Part shown: piece after piece, positions 57,828 to 64,000 of the stretch
Position numbering within the stretch: position 1 is the stretch's first letter
Layout: every line of letters starts with the position of its first letter
Source of the DNA: Pontederia crassipes
Lineage: Eukaryota; Streptophyta; Magnoliopsida; Commelinales; Pontederiaceae
NCBI GenBank assembly: GCA_030549335.1
Contig: CM060189.1
Coordinates: 33,503,001 to 33,567,000, forward strand
Reading direction: 5' to 3'
DNA: 64,000 nt
Translations under genes and position numbers: made by a program
The notes under the pieces: model-generated
Database searches by the model: none
What the model was told of the DNA's origin: nothing
What the model saw: the letters and a program-made list of their open reading frames with translations, nothing else

Positions 57828-59770
57828 TTAAGAAGACATTCCCAACTCCCTTCTAAACATGCAAAATCTCTCTTCATTAAGGATCTTAATAAAGATATCC
57901 ACCAATTGACTTATCCTTGGTGCATAATGCATGAAAATAGTATTGAGAACAATAAACCTTGCGCCAATATGCTTGGTACTAAAGTGTTTTACTAGTTTTT
58001 TGTCATTCGTATTGCACAATGGACCCTCTACCCACTCAAATGAGTAGGAGAATCATGTTTAATGTGTGAACCATCTAATAAAAAATGAATGCCAAATTTA
58101 CACATGGATAGCTTAACATTAGTTAAGTGCCAATTTAAGTACCCATCCGTGGTTCACTCCTCTGAACTAGTGTATACCACGTGATGTTCTTTCTTTTTCT
58201 TATTTCTCACATGACATATCATCCATCTCTGTTTATGTTTTCGGAAGTGGATACCTATTTCATGTGTTTGATTTAGTTTTCAATGGGTTGGGTATGTCAT
58301 TCCTTTGCATAATTAATTGCATTGCACCATAAGTCTTTCCGCTCTAAGCCTATTATAGTTTGCATTCACCATACATAATTGAGATTAATTTTAATTATTT
58401 AAAGAGATACTTATACTTCAGCTATAGATCAATAGGAATGATATTCTTATTCCAGTAAAGCCTTCAATAATATGTATTCTTTGTTTGGATTTCATTACAA
58501 AGAAACTTCTATCTCAATCTATGTTTCTACTTTCTATTAATGTCAGTTTTTTTCCTTTTTCTTTTGTTAGAGCTCAGAAAGAACAGTAAAGAGGATTTGC
58601 AAGAGCTCAAGAGAGCTGCCATCCTCAAATGAGCAAGAGCTTCATGATTGGCAAGATGCCATTAAGATGATTCATGACTCGTGGTTGGGCAAGTCATGCG
58701 AGAAAGCAAAAAAAAAAAAAAGAGAGAAATGAGTTCAGAGGAGTGAACCATCGGATGGGTGGAAGTAGGCACTTAAATTAGCACTTAAACTAGCATTGAA
58801 CCGTGCATGCGCAAAATCTTCGTCCATTTTTATCGATTAGCTGGGGCATTAAGCAGGTGCCTCCTACCCATTTTGAGTGGGCAGGAGGTGCATCAAATCC
58901 TTTAACAATTGTGGTCTAAATCAAAGAATTTGTGCACAACATTCCTCGGATGCGAAATGTCATCCTCCACATGTGTAAGACAATAGAATTTTGCTTGTTA
59001 CTAGCTCCCTATATAAGTGAACTACCAAACAATAAATATATGCATTCCACTAATGGTTTTCCATCTGTTTTTCAAAGCTAGTATGGGTATGGATATGCAA
59101 CTAAAATAATGAGTAATTATCATTTCAAATGACTAACGTAGCGTATTCCTAAGGTATCTTAATTTTTTTACTACAATTACATGTGACTCTTTAGATGCGG
59201 ATTACAATGTAGTACATATACAAATACTAAATGTAATGTCGAATCTAAGAGCAGTAGAATAAGATAAGCTACCAGTCATAGCCTCAAACTATTGATCATA
59301 TACCCTTATACCACTTTTTATCAATATTTTGATTATCTTCATATTTATCCAATTTAGTTGAGGTGTTTATTGGAGTTTTGCAAGATATGTAATCTTTCAT
59401 TCCAAATCTTTTGAGTAACTACCTCATGTACTACTCTTGGTTCAAGATGTCTTTTTAAATTTGCTTGGTTTGTAAACTTAAGAAATACACTTGTTTCAAG
59501 AAGATGTCTTTCTTCATTTGCTTGATTAGTAAACTTAGTAAATATGGTTGTTAACCTAAAAGGCTCATTTCAAACTCATTTTGCGTAAAAAATTCAAATA
59601 CTTCTCACATAGCATCGCTAATAGCATAATAAACAATGTTATCAACATATATATGCACACTTGAAATATCATTTCTAAAGGAACAATCTGGTGTCCAATC
59701 GGGTGTCACCTTTCTTTCTACGAAAACCATTTTCAATTAAGAAGTTGATTAGTTTTTGTGCTTGTTTGAT
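57828..59770 (-). mobile_element. Ty1/copia polyprotein relic, interrupted
   Basis: On the minus strand, 59470-59770 reads as copia reverse transcriptase: LINFLIENGFRRKK, then HIYVDNIVYYAISDAM (the YVDD-box region, second D replaced by N) and NEFEMSLLG. After an inserted element, 58019-57828 continues with the RNase H end: STKHIGARF, SQLVDIFIKILNEERFC and RRELGM. Domain order fits copia (RT then RNase H). Many stops and gaps show it is inactive. The RRELGM-type ending is common in the SIRE/Maximus lineage, but that assignment is tentative. Confidence 0.7.
58019..58893. mobile_element. Long inverted-repeat element nested in the copia relic
   Basis: Arms of about 150 bp (58019-58170 and about 58736-58893) are inverted copies. 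They share CCCACTCAAATGAGTAGGAG / TGCCCACTCAAAATGGGTAGG at the outside and CATCCGTGGTTCACTCC with TCTGAAC on the inside. The centre (about 58190-58730) is unrelated to the flanking copia sequence and has no coding capacity that I can support. The long arms suggest a Mutator-like foldback; a target duplication could not be confirmed. Confidence 0.6.
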
Positions 59771-61054
59771 TACATACAAGACCTTTTGCCATTTCCTAAA
59801 TATGATTAGAAAAATCATGATTTTCAAACCTTTAAGTTTGTTAACATAGACATTATCATTTATAAAATTATTTAAAATATTGATTTATCATCCAACACAA
59901 AAAGTTTAGATTCTTCTGAAGATAATTTCCTTTTATTTTTGTGATTAACCTTGGTCTAATCAATCTGGTTGGTCACAATGACATTCATTTCATCAAGCTT
60001 ATTAGGAAAAAAAATATTTATTACTAACAATTGAATAAGCCAAAAATATTTCCAGAAGCTTTCTCATATCATTTTAAGCAAATTATTTAGCTCTTCATGT
60101 ATAGTATTTATCTAACTACCATCATTTAAAATTTCATATATAATTATAGGTCCAACTTGAGAAAGAAAAAGCTAAAAATACATATACATATTTTAAAATA
60201 CTTCTTGTCCTTAATCCATCACGTATATTACCATAAATTGATCACTATGATGGGATATTGTGTTCTTCCAATTTTTTTTACGAACCCTTAAAGCCCTATT
60301 ACTTCTTGCTCATTTATTTGTTTTCCATTGAGAGTATTTGATGATTCCCAAGTAACTTCTTTTTCTCTTGATATTTATCATCAAAGAGGGTTTCATCTAA
60401 TTTCTTTTGTAAATCTAACAATAGTTCACATCTTGTCTTTACATATTTGTTTATGATAAGAGATCATTATCCTCATGAAATTTAACATTTATAAATCCTT
60501 TTACAAGAAGAATAATTTTGCTATAAATTTGGTATGTTCTACTAGTAAAAGAATATACAAGAAATACATTATCATCAAATTAAGCATTAAGTTTTCAAGT
60601 TTATATTATAATATAAATATATGATATTAAATTTTTTGAATAAGATTGTAATCTAAAAGACAAATTTAAAAGTTTAACAAATTCTAATATATGAAGGAAA
60701 AAAGAAAAAAAAATGTATATGTATAGTTCCACACTGGTAGCAGTAGAAATATGAAAATAAAGAGACAAATATGAATTTTAATAGATGGACATGATTTTTA
60801 TAGAGAAAATCCATCTTTGAGTGTTTTTAAAATTTAAAATAACAATTCTTAACACATTATTTTTTAATGAAAATTTTGACCAATTTTTAAAAAATCTAAT
60901 TCAACTCAATTGTAGCCTATCTTGACTGCAATCTAATTTGATCCGGGCACGAGGATAATAGTGATATGAAGATCTTGGATTACCAGGTTTTGAAATATTT
61001 TTAGAAAACCAAATAAAAAATTACACATTTGAAGCCAGCGAAAAGATTAGAATT
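59771..61054. other. AT-rich region, probably more decayed copia sequence
   Basis: No readable domain or host exon. Confidence 0.35.
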
Positions 61055-61445
61055 TAGAGGTGTTGACTCGATCCGTGAACAAATCAGACCCGATCAAATT
61101 TAGTCGAGTCAGATCAAGGTCCCTGGAGGCAAAAAATTCGTCCCAACTCGACCCACCCTTTTTTTTCGTACTTTTTATATTTATTTTAATATAAAAATAG
61201 TTAATAATTATTATAAAATATAAAATAGGTTTGTTGAATATTTGCACATTATTTTCATAATTAAAATATTTTATTTTAATATTTTCCATTTTAAATTACC
61301 TATAGGACTAAAATTAAGTTAAAAAGTATAAAAAATAATAAAAAAGTCAGGTCATTCGAGTCAACTTGAGTTGGGCCGTACCCGACACGAACCCCTATCG
61401 AATTGGGTTTGGATCGAATTGTCGGATTCACCGGGAACACCCCTG
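61055..61445. mobile_element. hAT-like MITE with perfect 8-bp target duplication
   Basis: TTAGAATT flanks both ends (61047-61054 and 61446-61453). Termini are TAGAGGTGTT and, inverted, CAGGGGTGTT. GATCAAATTTAGTCGAGTC and CCGACACGAACCCC regions frame an AT-rich middle, as in the 54.7-kb copy. A minus-strand 80-codon frame across the middle is spurious. This is the best-preserved member and fixes the family as hAT. Confidence 0.8.
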
Positions 61446-62110
61446 TTAGAATTATACATGACCAGCCTAATAAAAACTAGCTACGTACATATCAAAGGAA
61501 TTAAATGAAGACAGGAAATGACAAGTACTTAGCTGGAATGTATGCAAATAGGAATTAAATAGGAACATATTTTTAGGATTTGATTTATAAGAAATGTTTA
61601 AACTAGCTAGAAGAAAATAGAAACGATTAATACTGTTAAATATAACTTATCATCTCACATTATGTGTGTGTGTGCGTGGATCCCCCCATGTTATGATACA
61701 CACTTACTTGTTTACGGCCCCGAAGTTGTTCGAGGGAATCATGGCAAGGAGACAAACGAATGAAAATATGATAAGTATATCTGAAGCCATTTCGAGAAAA
61801 AGTAACATCCATATTTTATTTACTAAAGTTAGTTTATCGTAATGACTTTTAAAAATTAGTTTTATCAAATACGTTTTCATAAGTTAAACCAGAAAGACTA
61901 TTGACAATACAGAAAAAAAAAAGCAAAGATCACAACTTCTAGGCACAGTTCTATTTACATAGAAGGAGGAACTGCAATCAAAATGAAAATAGGCTTGAAG
62001 AAAATTGTTAGGTCATCACATAGATTTTGATTCTCCATTAATCCGAAAACTCAACACGTTACAGATGCACTGGAGAAAATATGTGAAATGTTTTGGGCAG
62101 AAAGCAAATA
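61446..62110. other. 3' untranslated and downstream region of the RNF170-like gene
   Basis: No other exon; the part from about 61900 to 62110 is probably 3' untranslated sequence of the minus-strand ligase gene. Confidence 0.4.
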
Positions 62111-62372
62111 TCATGAACCACTGTGCCGGTAAAGAAGGACTGAACGATAAATGGCAGCAAGGTGAAGAAAGACCATCAACAGTATAATGGCATCATCCAG
62201 AAAACCAACTAGCCCGAGAACCCCTGTGTTTATTAACCATTTGTCAGAATAAACATATTACAAGGGAGAGTACTGAAAGTACATGCAAAGACAACAAGAA
62301 TTATATCTCTGATGTCTTACCTTCTGGAATGATATCCACGGGACTCAGGACATAAATTGCAGCAAGCACCAT
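62111..62372 (-). CDS. RNF170-like E3 ubiquitin ligase (DUF1232), last two coding exons only
   Basis: The penultimate exon is 62372-62321 (CTTTGCAG|ATGG ... CCAGAAG|GTAAG), encoding MVLAAIYVLSPVDIIPEG with its last codon split. The last exon is 62223-62111 (AACACAG|GGGTT ... TGA), encoding VLGLVGFLDDAIILLMVFLH followed by LAAIYRSVLLYRHSGS. Phases agree. The SPVDIIPEG...GLVGFLDD motif with two hydrophobic helices is the DUF1232 membrane part found at the C-terminus of RNF170-like RING ligases, which sit in the endoplasmic reticulum membrane. The RING part must lie upstream, beyond 64000; no earlier exon was found between 62373 and the window end. The long intron holds an RTE insertion. Confidence 0.85.
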
Positions 62373-62695
62373 CTGCAAAGGTGCTCAAGTTTGAACAAAT
62401 TCTCTAATAGTGAAATAGAACCATTACAAAGCAAAACATTCATGAAAAAAATATCAAAATATTCCAACTTCAAGGGCCTTTGATTTAGGAAGAACAGATT
62501 TTGAGTTGGACAAAACACCTTATTTTCATTTGTAAATTTTAAATTAAGAGAAAAACAAGACTAAAGAAAATGTCAATCATCCAAACTCTTGGTCGACAGA
62601 ATATCCAATTACATGGAGAGAAGGTAAGAACCACAACATTTTCTGTATAACATCTACTGCCGAAGAAAATCATCCCACTCAGTTGCAACCAGATT

Positions 62696-62790
62696 GCTGA
62701 AGGGGGGCCGCCACCTCGCATGCACCGGCGACGCGCGGGGGGCGCCGCCCCTTTACGCGTGCGGCCGCCAACGCACACCGGGGTCAGCAA
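62696..62790. repeat. GC-rich segment beside the LINE fragment
   Basis: GGGGGGCCGCCACC...CGCGTGCGGCCGCC stands out against AT-rich surroundings, inside the ligase intron. It may be the truncated 5' edge of the inserted element or a separate insertion; no ends were found. Confidence 0.35.
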
Positions 62791-62845
62791 CATCCTTATT
62801 TTTTATTTTTTAATATTAATATTATATATTAATATTAATACGTTA

Positions 62846-63553
62846 GAGTCAAAGGGTTTTCGTTTAAATAGGAATAAAACAAAATATATGCATAGCAATT
62901 TCACAAATAAACAACTTAGAGACGATTTGAAAGTTAGGCTAGAGGAGGATATTATTCCTCAAGTGACAAAGTTTAAATATTTAGGATCAATTGTAAGACA
63001 AGATGGTGAGATTGATGACGATGTTAATCATAGAATTCAAGTTGGTTGGTGTAAGTGGAGGAAAGCCACTGGAGTTCTTTGTGATAGAAAAGTACACAAT
63101 AAAGTTAAAGAAAAATTCTATCGTACTGTTATAAGACCAGCAGTGTTATATGGTAGTGAATATTGAGCTATGAAGGGACAACATGAACGTAAAGTGGGGG
63201 TAGCCGAAATGAGGATGTTGAGATGGATGTGTGGTCATACAAGATTAGATAAGATTAGGAATGACCATATACGTGAACGAGTCGGAGTGGCTCCTATTAG
63301 TGAGAAAATGGTAGAGAATCGTTTGAGATGGTTTGGTCATGTTCAGAGAAGACCATTAGATGCGTCAGTAAGAAGAGTAGATCAAATAATCTGAAGTCCG
63401 ATTAAAAGAGGGAGAGGGAGGCCAAGGCGGACACTTGGCGAACTAATAGAGCAAGATCTATTGGTGAATAATATACCGAAAGGTTTGGTTACTAATAGAG
63501 CGGAATGGCGTCGTATGATCCATGTAGCCGACCCCACCTAGTGGGATAAGGCT

Positions 63554-63587
<34 letters not shown>
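62846..63587 (+). mobile_element. RTE-type LINE, 5'-truncated 3' end
   Basis: The frame reads SKGFRLNRNKTKYMHS, FKYLGSIVRQDGEIDDDVNH, RTVIRPAVLYGSEY, then a TGA (63164) in place of a likely Trp, then EMRMLRWMCGHTRLDKIRN, RLRWFGHVQRRP and, after another stop near 63392, RGRGRPRRTL. This is the C-terminal part of plant RTE reverse transcriptases. It ends with CATGTAGCCGACCCCACC, GTGGGATAAGGCTTTG and (TTG)n, the RTE tail. Only two stops in about 230 codons suggest a moderately young copy. Confidence 0.88.
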
Positions 63588-64000
63588 AGTATTTTAAACT
63601 TTTAAATATTAGAAGATAAGAGAGAAGAGTAGTTTAATCTTTCAATAATTAGAAATATCGAAAAAATGGAAAAGTAACGAAACTGGACGGATGGACTAAA
63701 GTGGAAATCACGACGGAGCACTACAATGAGTTCATAAGTTAGGGGCAGACGCGGAAAATCACTATAGTTCAGGGGAGGTTTAAGGAATTAACCCAACATA
63801 ATATAAGGAAAACTAAACTAATGGACCATACTAAAAGTCCATAACTAAAGACCAACTATTAGACAATAACCAACATTGCTAAGATCGAGATTTTAATCAG
63901 AATCGTGAGAGGGTTGAAAGATTGTAAATCAATCGAGGTTCTTGAGGTTTTGTGAAAGAACTTTCAAGGATCATAAAGATCCAATGAACTAGACTGTAAG
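63588..64000. other. Intron or upstream sequence of the RNF170-like gene
   Basis: No exon on either strand. Confidence 0.4.

Overview
The window is nuclear DNA from a flowering plant. It has GT-AG introns, conserved plant gene families and dense transposon debris, and it is strongly AT-rich outside genes. No organelle, bacterial or viral genome signature is seen. I cannot name the species; nothing seen separates monocot from dicot with confidence.

Five host genes are supported. (1) An EMB8/YheT-like alpha/beta hydrolase on + (15.6-32.2 kb, 13 exons), whose introns are packed with retroelements. (2) A STOP1-type C2H2 zinc-finger transcription factor on + (CDS 36080-37636, single coding exon, intron in the 5' leader). 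(3) A two-exon 93-residue GRF zinc-finger protein on - (44.4-44.8 kb). (4) A cytosolic-type alkaline/neutral invertase on - (46.1-49.7 kb, 4 exons). (5) The last two coding exons of an RNF170-like (DUF1232) E3 ubiquitin ligase on - (62.1-62.4 kb), whose 5' part lies beyond the window. Genes 3 and 5 are built from short exons and are easy to miss. The EMB8-like gene and the invertase each carry small indels that break the frame in well-conserved exons. The genes are not an operon and show no common pathway.

Layout. 0-6.4 kb: very AT-rich, with hAT-like MITEs and decayed direct repeats. 6.4-10.6 kb: an array of a TRIM (miniature LTR retrotransposon, 114-bp LTR), with one copy interrupted by a hAT-like MITE and another by a Mutator-like foldback element with a GC-rich core. 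11.9-14.3 kb: probable solo LTR. 15.6-32.2 kb: hydrolase gene, with a Ty3/gypsy pol relic, a complete gag-only LTR element, a SINE, an RTE tail and eight copies of a short retroposon with a 3' hairpin. 34.3-37.6 kb: STOP1-like gene. 38.7-43.9 kb: a second gag-only LTR element whose 5' LTR carries a nested CACTA transposon. 44.4-49.7 kb: GRF gene and invertase. 50.5-54.0 kb: a 3.5-kb Mutator-like element with a perfect 9-bp target duplication and GC-rich arms. 54.7-61.4 kb: hAT MITEs and a decayed Ty1/copia element split by an inverted-repeat element. 62.1-63.6 kb: ligase exons followed, in the upstream intron, by an RTE LINE 3' end.

A recurring theme is nested insertion, much of it datable by order, and GC-rich islands that fall mainly inside DNA transposons. 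No wholly new biological system could be demonstrated. The most promising items are the Mutator-like elements with GC cores and exon-like content, the gag-only LTR elements, the hairpin retroposon family and the two small hidden genes.
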